Source of the DNA: Candidatus Woesebacteria bacterium UBA925
Lineage (GTDB): Bacteria > Patescibacteriota > Microgenomatia > UBA8517
Assembly (NCBI GenBank): GCA_002293705.1
Contig: DBDT01000044.1
Coordinates: 1-19,314 of the forward strand
Reading direction: 5' to 3'
Length of the DNA stretch: 19,314 nt
Shown: piece by piece, positions 1 to 6,718 of the stretch
Numbering within the stretch: position 1 is the first letter of the stretch
Layout: every line of letters begins with the position of its first letter
Notes under the pieces: generated by a model
The model's database searches: none
Told to the model about the DNA's origin: nothing
The model's input: the letters and a program-made list of their open reading frames with translations, nothing else
Translations under genes and position numbers: made by a program

Positions 1-19
1 AGATGTGTATAAGAGACAG
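1..19 (+). other. Nextera transposase mosaic-end adapter remnant
   Basis: Bases 1-19 read AGATGTGTATAAGAGACAG, which is identical over all 19 positions to the Tn5/Nextera mosaic-end sequence used in tagmentation libraries. It is not genomic. In frame it would add Val/Met-Tyr-Lys-Arg-Gln to the N-terminus of the truncated glyA fragment, the well-known adapter-encoded peptide. Genomic sequence starts at about base 20. Confidence 0.97.
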
Positions 20-364
20 GCGTTAGCTCACTCTCTTAAAAATCTTGGCTTAACTCTCACAACGGGCGGAACTGACAATCACTTAATGGTTTTGGACTTA
101 ACAGAGCTTGGAACCACTGGAAAAATAGCATCTCAACTTTTAGAAGAGGTGGGTATAGTTGTTAATGCCAATGCAATCCCATTTGACCCAAGGGGGCCAC
201 GAGATCCATCTGGGATTAGACTTGGCACACCATCAGTTACCAGTAGAGGAATGGGGGAGGACCAGATGGAGCAAATTGCAAAAGCAATCAAGCTAACTCT
301 TTCTTCCAATCAAACAGAGGCAAGTGCGATTGTTGGTAAGTTAACTAGTAAATTCAACAGTTAG
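20..364 (+). CDS. glyA: Serine hydroxymethyltransferase, C-terminal fragment
   Basis: This is the last ~115 residues of a PLP-dependent serine hydroxymethyltransferase, which interconverts serine plus tetrahydrofolate with glycine plus 5,10-methylene-tetrahydrofolate in the cytosol. The family-typical GGTDNHL motif lies about 15 residues into the fragment, followed by the C-terminal small domain (VGIVVNANAIPFD, then a PSGIRLGTPSVTSRGMGEDQM stretch that matches the family's usual RxGTxxxTTRGxxE region). Family members are about 410-420 aa, so roughly 300 N-terminal residues, including the PLP lysine, lie off the contig. The GTG at base 5 is inside the adapter and is not a start. The stop is TAG. 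folD follows 52 nt downstream, giving a one-carbon pair that makes and then oxidises methylene-THF. The identification is firm; only the 5' end is missing. Confidence 0.96.
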   Translation, partial: ALAHSLKNLGLTLTTGGTDNHLMVLDLTELGTTGKIASQLLEEVGIVVNANAIPFDPRGPRDPSGIRLGTPSVTSRGMGEDQMEQIAKAIKLTLSSNQTEASAIVGKLTSKFNS

Positions 365-416
365 TTCAAGCTTGCCCAAGTCTTGCCAAATATATCCATT
401 TGGTGCATCCTAGGTC

Positions 417-1346
417 ATGCCATTCACAATAGACCTTGAAAAACCCCCAAAACCGAAAGTAGATTTTCCAATTGTTCCAATAATTGAACCAATAGTCTTT
501 GATGGAAAAGCTTTTGCTGCCCACAGGGAAAAAATTGTGGCTTCAAGAGTTGCGGATTTGGCCACATTTGGAATTACCCCAAAGCTTGCCATAGTGATCA
601 CGACAGATGACCCTGCAAGTCAAATATATGTAAGGATGAAACAAAAAGCCTGTGAGAGAGTTGGGATAATATGTGAGGTGTATCAGGCCACAAGGCAGCA
701 GCATGCCTATAAATACATTGTTGATCTGTTGGGAATGCTTAACTCAGACAACTCAATTCATGGACTGATGATTCAGCTTCCATTTAGACACACTTTAAAA
801 CTTCACCAGGAGAAGTTACTAAACATGATTCCACCCCACAAAGATGTTGACGGATTAAGAAGCGACACAACATTCACCCCAGCTACAGTTCGGGCTATTG
901 ATTTGATATTGGAGCATGCACTGCGTCAAGTGGCCACACCCAAGCCAAAGATATTGGTGCTTGGCAACAAAGGGGTGGTTGGCGCTGCTGTTCAAAAACA
1001 CCTATCTCAAAAGGGATATGAGGTTGACGGGATTGATAAAGGGACTAAGGGTTCCTACCGTCCTATTGATAGGAAGTGGGGAATACCAAGCTTTGTTAGC
1101 CTAAAGCAGGATGTGCTCATAAGTTGCACTGGAAGTGCTGGTCTTGTGACCCACAAAAACATCAAGGTGGGGGCAATCGTGATCGATGTCGGCTCTCCAG
1201 TTGGAGATGTGAGATTTAAGGAGGCTCAGCACAAAGCAAGCTTTATAACCCCAGTACCTGGGGGTGTTGGTCCTGTTACTGTGAGTAGTTTGCTTGAAAA
1301 CCTAATCGATGCCGTGTATAGTACATTGTCTGAACAAAACACATGA
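417..1346 (+). CDS. folD: Bifunctional methylene-THF dehydrogenase/cyclohydrolase
   Basis: FolD oxidises 5,10-methylene-THF with NADP and hydrolyses the product to 10-formyl-THF. The 309 residues hold the family motifs in order: the YVRMKQKAC segment (71-79) with catalytic Lys75, GLMIQLPF (116-123), PHKDVDGL (140-147), a nucleotide-binding loop VLGNKGVVGAAV (181-192) and PVPGGVGPVTVS (279-290). The N-terminus has an extra ~25-residue Pro/Ile-rich stretch before the usual beginning, slightly longer than the ~285 aa typical of the family. The loop between 147 and 156 carries TFTPAT where most FolDs have a PCTP motif, so it is a divergent member. No good SD precedes the ATG; TAGGT at 411-415 is the only purine-rich match. 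It ends with TGA and probably shares a transcript with glyA. The function is confident. Confidence 0.95.
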   Translation: MPFTIDLEKPPKPKVDFPIVPIIEPIVFDGKAFAAHREKIVASRVADLATFGITPKLAIVITTDDPASQIYVRMKQKACERVGIICEVYQATRQQHAYKYIVDLLGMLNSDNSIHGLMIQLPFRHTLKLHQEKLLNMIPPHKDVDGLRSDTTFTPATVRAIDLILEHALRQVATPKPKILVLGNKGVVGAAVQKHLSQKGYEVDGIDKGTKGSYRPIDRKWGIPSFVSLKQDVLISCTGSAGLVTHKNIKVGAIVIDVGSPVGDVRFKEAQHKASFITPVPGGVGPVTVSSLLENLIDAVYSTLSEQNT

Positions 1347-1411
1347 GGTGGCCTCGCTTTTCGTGATGAAGCTTCAAATGCTTCCGCCATCTCAGAGGAT
1401 TAACGAAAAGC
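1345..1411 (+). promoter_or_regulatory. Structured leader upstream of rpsB (candidate S2 autoregulatory element)
   Basis: Between folD and rpsB there is a perfect 9-bp inverted repeat, GCTTTTCGT (1356-1364) with ACGAAAAGC (1403-1411). It encloses a second hairpin, GAAGC (1368-1372) with GCTTC (1380-1384), and is preceded by a GAGG/CCTC hairpin at 1345-1355. The distal arm is followed by AAAATATAC rather than a T-run, so it is a poor intrinsic terminator. Its position ~22 nt before the rpsB start fits a ribosomal-protein leader; S2 leaders are known in other bacteria. The role is inferred. Confidence 0.45.
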
Positions 1412-1433
1412 AAAATATACATACAAAATAACC

Positions 1434-2231
1434 ATGAAAGTAGAAGTATCAGCTCAAAAACTAGTCGAAAGTGGTGCACACTTTGGACACATGTTAAGAA
1501 GAACCAATCCAAAAATGAAAAGGTTCCAATATACTGTGCGTGATGGAAACTTCATTTTTGACCTCATTAAGACCAAAGGTCATCTTGAGGAAGCCTTGGA
1601 GCTTTTAACTGACGCAGCCTCAAAAGGTAAAAAGATCTTAATTGTAGGTACCAAAAAGCAAATCCAGGATCAAGTTGTTGCCTTTGCCAAAGAAACAGGA
1701 AGTTTTTGGGTATCAGAAAGATGGCTCGGAGGAACTTTCACCAACTTTGATCAAATCAAAAGAACTCTTAATAGGTCACAAGAAACTAAGTCCAAAATGA
1801 ATTCAGGTGAGTTCAAGGGATACACCAAGAAAGAAAAGCTCATGATGAGCTGGTCAATTGAGAAAACAGAAAAAATGATGGGCGGTCTTACTGGAATGGA
1901 GAAAACCCCTGACATCATGATTGTTATAGATACCAAAAAAGAGTTTGCAGCTGTAAATGAGGCTAAACTAGTCAAAGTTCCAGTAATTGGAATAGTTGAT
2001 TCAAATGGAGATCCAGATCAAATTGACTATCCAATTCCGGCCAATGACGATGCTACCGCATCAGTTTCCTACATCTTGTCTCTAATGAAAGATGCTATCA
2101 TGGCTGGCAAAGGTAGCTCTCCTAAATCAGAGGAGGTCAAAACTGAGAAGAAAGAAAAAGCTGAAAAGAAAGAGACTAAGTCAAAAGAAGTAAAAGCAAA
2201 GGCTGCTAAGGCCAAAAAAGAAGCTAAGTAA
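1434..2231 (+). CDS. rpsB: 30S ribosomal protein S2
   Basis: Small-subunit ribosomal protein S2, which joins the 30S late and binds near S1 in other bacteria. The 265 residues carry GAHFGH (14-19), NPKMKRF (25-31), the ILIVGTKKQ strand (68-76) and the ERWLGGTFTNF signature (95-105). The core ends near residue 224 and is followed by a ~40-residue tail of almost only Lys, Glu and Ala, which is probably a disordered or helical RNA-contacting extension. There is no SD before the ATG; the upstream sequence is ACAAAATAACC, and a -10-like TACAAA lies 6 nt before the start. A hairpin leader precedes it. tsf starts 1 nt after the TAA stop, which is the near-universal rpsB-tsf operon. The identification is certain. 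Confidence 0.98.
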   Translation: MKVEVSAQKLVESGAHFGHMLRRTNPKMKRFQYTVRDGNFIFDLIKTKGHLEEALELLTDAASKGKKILIVGTKKQIQDQVVAFAKETGSFWVSERWLGGTFTNFDQIKRTLNRSQETKSKMNSGEFKGYTKKEKLMMSWSIEKTEKMMGGLTGMEKTPDIMIVIDTKKEFAAVNEAKLVKVPVIGIVDSNGDPDQIDYPIPANDDATASVSYILSLMKDAIMAGKGSSPKSEEVKTEKKEKAEKKETKSKEVKAKAAKAKKEAK

Positions 2232-2232
2232 A

Positions 2233-2688
2233 ATGGCACTAGACACACAAACAATTATCAGATTAAGAGAAGAAACAGGTGCTCCTGTTGTTAGGGTAAA
2301 AAAACTTCTAGATGAGCTCAAGGATGAGGCTAAAGTCAAAGAGATCTTGATGAAAGAAGGATTTGAAAAAACAGCTAAAAGAGCTGACAGGGTGACAGGT
2401 GAAGGAAGAGTAGTTGTATATACTCACCACACAGGTAAAGTAGCAGCTATGGTTGAGCTTTTGTCTGAAACTGACTTTGTTGCTAAAAATGAAATGTTTA
2501 ATGAATTGGCAAAAAACTTTGCACTCCAGATTGTTTCAATGAATCCAGAATCACAAGATGAACTACTTGCCATGCCTTTTATTAAAGAACCATCAAAATC
2601 TATGCAAGATTTGGTCAAAGAAGTAATTGCCAAAACTGGAGAAAATGTCCAGTTGGGAAGATTTTTTAGACTTGAAGTTGGTAAGTAA
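2233..2688 (+). CDS. tsf: Elongation factor Ts (short form)
   Basis: EF-Ts exchanges GDP for GTP on EF-Tu. The protein has the N-terminal UBA-like domain (about 3-50, with LREETGAPVVRVKKLL), the core motif ELLSETDFVAKN (75-86) that inserts next to the EF-Tu nucleotide site, and the terminal TGENVQLGRFFRLEVG segment (about 134-149). At 151 aa it is much shorter than the ~280 aa of E. coli EF-Ts. It has one core subdomain and lacks the coiled-coil and dimerisation insert, as in other minimal EF-Ts proteins. It lacks a clear SD and is 1 nt from rpsB, so translation is probably coupled. The stop is TAA. The usual downstream pyrH is absent; unknown genes follow. Confidence 0.96.
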   Translation: MALDTQTIIRLREETGAPVVRVKKLLDELKDEAKVKEILMKEGFEKTAKRADRVTGEGRVVVYTHHTGKVAAMVELLSETDFVAKNEMFNELAKNFALQIVSMNPESQDELLAMPFIKEPSKSMQDLVKEVIAKTGENVQLGRFFRLEVGK

Positions 2689-2747
2689 TTTTTGATTCTT
2701 CTTTCTTCTCTTGCTCTTTTCATTAACTTAACTAAGGGGTGTTGTCT

Positions 2748-3452
2748 GTGGATGGCTTTAAATCGCTTCTCTGGAGTGACTTTACTACTCAAGTTAACAA
2801 CATTGCACACATGTCGCTGCGGGGTGAGCTGGCCAAGGAAGCTTGCACTATGCAGTTTGGATTAGATGGCGCAGGGAAACACTATGCCATATTGGTTTTT
2901 GAAACAAGAGGTCACAAACTGCACATCCGTTTGCAAGATCTGGTGTGTTATGTTTCTGAGCCAGCTTTGCTTTCTAGGCAAGTTGTTAGGCAGTTTAGGC
3001 AAGCATTTCTTGCAATTGCAGATTCTGCTCTCAAAAATCGAGGTCTACACTTAGCTGAAATTGGCTATCTTGAAACCATGCTTACGCTAAGCTCTGATGG
3101 GGAGGTGGTATCCAAGCTTGCATACCTTCTGCATATGATGTTGCCTAGTGGCACCTTTTTCAGATCCAGCTGTCTACAATCCGACCCAGGACTCAAGGAA
3201 CAGCTCTTTCAACTGGCGAGCGCAGCAACTAAAAGTGGTTTTTTGAAGAAGGCAGCTGACTTAAGCTGCACAATTTGTGCTGATCTGCAAAGATCTATGC
3301 TAGATCTAAATAAAGGCCCAATTCTGCGCATATTGACTGATGGAAGAATGGTGGTTCTAAGAACCATCGAAGGTGGTGGTGCCTTCAGAATGGATATGTG
3401 TATCCTGAAAGTCAGGGGCGGGGTGTATCGTAAGTTGAGTAAAACAGAATAG
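2748..3452 (+). CDS. Unknown protein, tandem paralog pair member A
   Basis: I do not recognise this 234-residue protein. It has no signal peptide and no clear membrane span, and is predicted soluble alpha/beta. Starts at GTG 2739, TTG 2742 and GTG 2748 are all possible in frame; GTG 2748 is preferred because AAGGGG (2734-2739) sits 8 nt upstream. The next gene starts 10 nt after the TAG stop. The two proteins appear to be distant paralogs: YAILVFET (46-53) / IRLQ (60-63) / LS (75-76) / PGLKEQL (147-153) here match YAVISVT / VRFQ / LS / PGLREWL in the same order in the neighbour. Cys residues are scattered (C33, C67, C142, C174, C177, C218) without an obvious metal motif. The gene occupies the position of pyrH in the canonical rpsB-tsf-pyrH-frr order but does not resemble UMP kinase. 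Confidence 0.75.
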   Translation: MDGFKSLLWSDFTTQVNNIAHMSLRGELAKEACTMQFGLDGAGKHYAILVFETRGHKLHIRLQDLVCYVSEPALLSRQVVRQFRQAFLAIADSALKNRGLHLAEIGYLETMLTLSSDGEVVSKLAYLLHMMLPSGTFFRSSCLQSDPGLKEQLFQLASAATKSGFLKKAADLSCTICADLQRSMLDLNKGPILRILTDGRMVVLRTIEGGGAFRMDMCILKVRGGVYRKLSKTE

Positions 3453-3462
3453 GGGGGAGATC

Positions 3463-4134
3463 TTGAGTGTTTTGACCACAACCTTGCTTTACGCCTGGCT
3501 GCTTAAGGTTCGAGAGTCTAGCGGGTTTGGCGCAACTGTCAAAGTTGAAGTGTTGCAGGGTGAGGTGTATGCCGTCATTTCTGTTACACATAAATTTAGT
3601 GGTGAAACCCAAACTGTACGTTTTCAAGTTGCTGATGGCCTATTTGCCCCGCCATACCCATTATCCGTGGGTTTGTGTAGGGTTTATGAGAAGCTATTTG
3701 CAGTCACCCTTAAGCAGATAAGTCTGGATGTTTCCATTGACCCTGCACTTTTATACCCTTTCAAGCAGATTAGGTATGCATCGTCAAGTTTGGTCGCTGA
3801 CTATCAGGCGATTTTGTCTTGGCTGAATGAGCTGAGGGGTTACGGAGTGTTTAGTGGACAAAACGACTGGTTTTTGTCATACCCTGGGCTTCGAGAATGG
3901 CTAAAAGGTCAAGCTGATAGCGCCAGTCAGAGTGCCCGATACACCAAGCATGGTTTTGATCCAACTGTGTCTGCTCTGGGTATTGCCAGCTACTTGATGG
4001 GAGACCATCAATTTGAGCTCAGCCTTGTGGGTCCAGACAGTATGCTACTGGTTCAATCAACTTTTAATGCAGTAGCTAGAGGGTACAATCTATCCCACTG
4101 GTTAATAACTGTGGGCATGGTTGATAGCTCGTGA
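3463..4134 (+). CDS. Unknown protein, tandem paralog pair member B
   Basis: I do not recognise this 223-residue protein. It starts with TTG, with a run of G (3452-3457, GGGGGGAGA) 5 nt upstream acting as SD. No other start fits as well. It shows the pattern YAVISVT (36-42), VRFQ (52-55), LS (67-68), PGLREWL (141-147) and a C-terminal FELSLVGPDSMLLVQ segment (184-198), which aligns in order and spacing with the preceding gene. It is rich in Leu, Tyr and Trp, soluble-looking and has no signal peptide. It is followed 6 nt after its TGA stop by a strong intrinsic terminator, so genes A and B form a two-gene unit. The function is unknown; a heteromeric pair is plausible but inferred. Confidence 0.75.
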   Translation: MSVLTTTLLYAWLLKVRESSGFGATVKVEVLQGEVYAVISVTHKFSGETQTVRFQVADGLFAPPYPLSVGLCRVYEKLFAVTLKQISLDVSIDPALLYPFKQIRYASSSLVADYQAILSWLNELRGYGVFSGQNDWFLSYPGLREWLKGQADSASQSARYTKHGFDPTVSALGIASYLMGDHQFELSLVGPDSMLLVQSTFNAVARGYNLSHWLITVGMVDSS

Positions 4135-4139
4135 TTTGA

Positions 4140-4162
4140 GGGCGGGTAATCCCGCCCTTTTT
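4140..4162 (+). terminator. Intrinsic terminator after the A/B pair
   Basis: Perfect 7-bp GC stem GGGCGGG (4140-4146) / CCCGCCC (4151-4157), loop TAAT, followed by five Ts (4158-4162). It separates the A/B pair from the methyltransferase, whose -10 box begins 5 nt further on. Confidence 0.9.
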
Positions 4163-4166
4163 GCCC

Positions 4167-4172
4167 TATAAT
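4167..4172 (+). promoter_or_regulatory. -10 box TATAAT of a predicted leaderless transcript
   Basis: A perfect TATAAT ends 6 nt before the ATG at 4179. Transcription normally starts 6-8 nt after the hexamer, so the mRNA should start at or next to the A of the ATG. No SD is present. Confidence 0.75.
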
Positions 4173-4178
4173 ACCTAT

Positions 4179-5024
4179 ATGACAAATTTTGTAAAAAAAT
4201 TCTCACTTCAATCTCGCTCTCGCTTTGGCGAGACCAGGCGTGGTGATTACAAAAAGACAAATGATGCTAGATCATCTCGTGGAACAGGTTGGGATAGTGA
4301 GGCTAAGCATTATGATGATTTGGTGGGTGAGCGTGGTCACTTCTTTCATGAATCAATTGTGTCTCCAAAGCTAACTGAATATATGGAAAAAATTAAGCCA
4401 ACATCTGTAATTGATTTTGGCTGCGGACAGGGTTTTGTTGAAAGACTTGTGAATGGTTCTGTTTCATATCTTGGTATTGATTCTTCAAAACAACTAATCT
4501 CAATTGCGCAAAAAAGAGTAAAAGAGAGAAATCATGAATTTAAAGTTGCGGACGCAACTGCCAAAATTGATGTTCCTGCTCACAGTTTTGATTTGGCCAC
4601 CTGTATATTGGCGCTCCAAAACATGGAATCAGCAGCAGGCTTGGTTCGAAATATAAGCTATAGCCTTAAACCTGGTGGACACGCCTTCATTGTAATTAAC
4701 CATCCTCACTTTAGAACTCCAAGATCAACAGGTTGGGGTAGTTTTGACAAGGGTGTCTCATATAGGTGGGTATCAAGATATCTATCAAGTTTTTCTATTC
4801 CAATTAGAATGCACCCATCAATGGGTAGTAAATCTCCAGTAACTTTAAGCTATCACTTTAGTCTTGATTACCTCTCCAGTCTTTTTGAAAAAAGTGGACT
4901 AAGTATTGTTCGAATAGAAGAATGGGCAAGTGGTAAAAAAAGTGTGGGTCAAAATGCAACCAGGGAGAACAGAAGCAGAAGTGAAATCCCCGTGTTCATG
5001 GGCCTTATTCTAGAAAGAAAGTAA
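4179..5024 (+). CDS. Class I SAM-dependent methyltransferase
   Basis: A 281-residue protein with a Rossmann methyltransferase core: motif I VIDFGCGQG (77-85), the acidic end of strand 2 at GID (99-101), an FDLATCILALQNM segment (motif IV region, about 137-149) and a post-motif LKPGGHAFIVINHPHF. It most resembles the Methyltransf_11/25 type; the substrate cannot be told from sequence. The ~40-residue N-terminus is basic and rich in Ser/Arg, and C-terminal residues ~160-281 form a variable substrate lid. A TTG at 4161 in frame would add six residues, but it falls inside the terminator T-tract and upstream of the TATAAT box, so ATG 4179 is the start. The stop is TAA. The next gene starts 18 nt downstream with its own SD and may be co-transcribed. 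Confidence 0.88.
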   Translation: MTNFVKKFSLQSRSRFGETRRGDYKKTNDARSSRGTGWDSEAKHYDDLVGERGHFFHESIVSPKLTEYMEKIKPTSVIDFGCGQGFVERLVNGSVSYLGIDSSKQLISIAQKRVKERNHEFKVADATAKIDVPAHSFDLATCILALQNMESAAGLVRNISYSLKPGGHAFIVINHPHFRTPRSTGWGSFDKGVSYRWVSRYLSSFSIPIRMHPSMGSKSPVTLSYHFSLDYLSSLFEKSGLSIVRIEEWASGKKSVGQNATRENRSRSEIPVFMGLILERK

Positions 5025-5042
5025 CCAAGGAGGAATCTAGCA

Positions 5043-5321
5043 ATGATTCAGCTGATTAGCGCCATGGTGTGCGTAGTATTGACGTTTTACTTCTTTCTCC
5101 AGCACATTTTTAGTGGAGAAAAGCTCGATGAGCCGAATTTCTTGGATGGGCTATTGGATGTAAGTCCAATGCTCCTATTTTGCCTAATTTCCCTTTGTTG
5201 GTTTGTGAACTCAGCCAGCTTCTTTTGGGAAGGCAATGGTGCTTTGACTACTTTTACCACCACTTGTTTTGTGTTGGTGGTCATAGTTCATGTCAGAAGC
5301 TATGTGAGCCGCCTTTGGTAG
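5043..5321 (+). CDS. Small membrane protein, unknown
   Basis: A 92-residue protein with three predicted membrane segments, roughly residues 3-22, 38-62 and 69-86. The loop after the first span is acidic/basic (SGEKLDEPNFLD). A strong SD AAGGAGG (5028-5034) lies 8 nt before ATG 5043. The stop is TAG, followed at once by a strong terminator, so it is the last gene of the unit starting with the methyltransferase. I do not recognise the family. The hydrophobic periodicity, SD and terminator make a real gene very likely. Confidence 0.8.
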   Translation: MIQLISAMVCVVLTFYFFLQHIFSGEKLDEPNFLDGLLDVSPMLLFCLISLCWFVNSASFFWEGNGALTTFTTTCFVLVVIVHVRSYVSRLW

Positions 5322-5325
5322 TTTG

Positions 5326-5350
5326 AGCCCCGGAGTACCGGGGCTTTTTT
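5326..5350 (+). terminator. Intrinsic terminator after the small membrane protein gene
   Basis: Perfect 8-bp stem AGCCCCGG (5326-5333) / CCGGGGCT (5338-5345), loop AGTA, with a run of six Ts (5345-5350). It isolates frr from the upstream unit. Confidence 0.92.
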
Positions 5351-5367
5351 AGTTCATTGATTGTTGC

Positions 5368-5373
5368 TAAAAT
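5368..5373 (+). promoter_or_regulatory. -10 box TAAAAT of leaderless frr
   Basis: TAAAAT ends 5 nt before ATG 5379 and is placed just after the upstream terminator. There is no SD. The short discriminator CAGCC resembles the AGCTC found in the same place before other core genes of this window. Confidence 0.7.
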
Positions 5374-5378
5374 CAGCC

Positions 5379-5933
5379 ATGGATGAAAATCAAGTAAAAC
5401 AGAGAATGAACGCAAGTATTGAGGTTATGCAAAAAGAGCTTGCTGGAATTAGAACAGGAAGAGCCACACCATCACTAGTTGAAGATATTGTTGTTGCAGC
5501 TTACGGTGGAGCACAGAAGCTGAAGATAATGGAGCTTGCCAGTATTACGGCTCCGGACACTCAATCACTAGTAATAGAGCCATGGGATAAATCTATAATT
5601 GGTGAGATAAAGCAGGGGATATTGGCTTCAAACGTAGGCCTAACCCCAAACATTGATAGTGACAAAATACGAATCAATCTTCCTCCTCTAACTGGTGAAG
5701 ACAGACAAAAATATGTGAAACTTCTTGGAACAAAACTTGAGGAAGCCAGAATTGCCATTAGGCAGATTAGGGGAGATGTAATGGGGGATATTAAAAAAGC
5801 TTTTGAAAACAAAGACATCACCGAAGACCAGAGGTTTGCACAAGAAAAAAGACTCCAAGCACTAACAGATGAATCTGTGAAAAAGATTGAAGAGTTAGGC
5901 AAAAAGAAAGAAGAAGAACTCCTTAGTTTGTAA
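5379..5933 (+). CDS. frr: Ribosome recycling factor
   Basis: RRF works with EF-G to split the post-termination ribosome. From ATG 5379 the protein is 184 aa, almost exactly the normal family length of about 185. This supports that start over the TTG at 5361, which lies upstream of the -10 box. Recognisable family segments are MQKELAGIRTGRATPSLVEDI (about 17-37), the beta domain with MELASITAPDTQSLVIEPWD (51-70), LPPLTGEDR (101-109) and the second long helix with RQIRGD (128-133). The C-terminus is the typical Lys/Glu-rich helix. The stop is TAA. It converges on a minus-strand gene across a palindromic 27-nt element. The usual upstream pyrH and downstream uppS-cdsA-dxr are not here. Confidence 0.98.
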   Translation: MDENQVKQRMNASIEVMQKELAGIRTGRATPSLVEDIVVAAYGGAQKLKIMELASITAPDTQSLVIEPWDKSIIGEIKQGILASNVGLTPNIDSDKIRINLPPLTGEDRQKYVKLLGTKLEEARIAIRQIRGDVMGDIKKAFENKDITEDQRFAQEKRLQALTDESVKKIEELGKKKEEELLSL

Positions 5934-5935
5934 TT

Positions 5936-5962
5936 GCCTCCTCAAGAATATCTCAAGGAGGC
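5936..5962. repeat. Palindromic repeat, copy 1 of 2
   Basis: A 26-nt stretch (5937-5962) that begins CCTCCTCAAG and ends AAGGAGGC is repeated without mismatch at 6684-6709. Here an extra G at 5936 completes 7-bp arms GCCTCCT (5936-5942) / AGGAGGC (5956-5962). It sits between the convergent frr and minus-strand genes, 11 nt past the minus-strand stop. Neither strand has a T-run after the stem, so it is a hairpin of uncertain job (RNA 3' end, processing or protein site). Confidence 0.85.
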
Positions 5963-5973
5963 TTACTGTTAAG

Positions 5974-6567
5974 CTAGATCATCCACCTTACACCGAGACC
6001 GGTGAGATTTTCTCGCAGTTTGTATGCTGCAGAATATGTTATCCCATTGTATTGCCGTTTAATCCAAAGATAATCTGAGTTGATCTTGGATCCACCAAAT
6101 TGCTTTACAGCAAGGTGATACATGATTTTGATAATTGGTGCACCGTTTTCCGCTGGCTTTGGCATTGGCCACCATGTTACTTTGTCAACTTCGGTCGAAT
6201 CGCTGAATCCAATCGTGCTCAGCGCTATTGTTACATCAATTATTTGTATCAAACAAAAAGGCTTGGGTTCTGGCTCTGTTGCCTCACTCACAACTACAAG
6301 ATCCATATGCAGAAAGTCAGGAAGATCAGGTCCATTGTAAATCGCTGGTTGTAGATTGCTTTCTCGACTTGACCGAACATATCCTTGACCTTTAGCCTCA
6401 AGATTCGGCCCGAAAGCCCCTATCTGACCGCGCCTGACTGCGTGTGATATAAGCTGGCCAATTGAATACCTGCTACCTGGTCTGTTGATTCCCTTAGACA
6501 CTTCATCAGCAGTTGAACCAGGATGATTACGTAGGTATCCTAAAATGTCATTCAGTGTAATTTCCAC
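5974..6567 (-). CDS. Unknown winged-helix-like protein, paralog C
   Basis: A 197-residue protein I cannot assign to a family. Residues about 4-65 (ILGYLRNHPGSTADEVSKGI ... QLISHAVRRGQIGAFG) have the pattern of a winged helix-turn-helix DNA-binding domain. The C-terminal ~120 residues are beta-rich and unknown (PDFLHMDLVVVS ... IIDVTIALSTIGF). The gene upstream on the same strand encodes a full-length paralog: PGSTAD/PGCTPD in the HTH, and a DL...K.F..(I)D(V/L)...L..IG pattern in the C-terminal part. It starts with GTG and has AAGGAGT 7 nt upstream; it ends in TAG. A putative promoter is at 6600-6628. It could be a small transcription regulator, but the ligand and targets are unknown. Confidence 0.75.
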   Translation of the reverse strand: MEITLNDILGYLRNHPGSTADEVSKGINRPGSRYSIGQLISHAVRRGQIGAFGPNLEAKGQGYVRSSRESNLQPAIYNGPDLPDFLHMDLVVVSEATEPEPKPFCLIQIIDVTIALSTIGFSDSTEVDKVTWWPMPKPAENGAPIIKIMYHLAVKQFGGSKINSDYLWIKRQYNGITYSAAYKLRENLTGLGVRWMI

Positions 6568-6599
6568 GACTACAACTCCTTACTAAGAATAGACGGTTG

Positions 6600-6628
6600 A
6601 TTTTAACACCAAAGCCCAAATTTTTCAG
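6600..6628 (-). promoter_or_regulatory. Putative promoter of paralog C
   Basis: Read on the minus strand: CTGAAA (6628-6623), a 17-nt spacer, then TAAAAT (6605-6600). This gives a ~26-nt leader containing the AAGGAG SD. A 6-bp inverted repeat ACACCA (6606-6611) / TGGTGT (6634-6639) spans the spacer and the -35 box and could be an operator, possibly for the HTH protein itself (inference). Confidence 0.5.
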
Positions 6629-6683
6629 TTTTGTGGTGTCAAAAGCTTGAAGTCTATTATGCTGTGAATGATTTACTAGGCCA

Positions 6684-6709
6684 CCTCCTCAAGAATATCT
6701 CAAGGAGGC
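6684..6709. repeat. Palindromic repeat, copy 2 of 2
   Basis: Exact second copy of the 26-nt element at 5937-5962. Arms CCTCCT (6684-6689) / AGGAGG (6703-6708). It lies 9 nt past the stop of paralog D on the minus strand, the same position relative to its gene as copy 1 relative to paralog C. That is what duplication of a gene-plus-3'-element unit would leave. Confidence 0.85.
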
Positions 6710-6718
6710 AGCATCATG

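Noticed and set aside
5..19. GTG at base 5 as a start codon of an intact 119-aa gene
   Set aside because: It lies in the adapter; the reading frame is the 3' end of glyA.
2739..3452. Gene A as a degenerate pyrH
   Set aside because: It occupies the pyrH position but shows none of the amino-acid-kinase glycine-rich or UMP-binding motifs.
4161..4178. TTG 4161 as start of the methyltransferase
   Set aside because: It is in the terminator T-tract and upstream of the TATAAT box; ATG 4179 fits leaderless spacing.
5361..5378. TTG 5361 as start of frr
   Set aside because: It precedes the -10 box; ATG 5379 gives the normal ~184-aa RRF.
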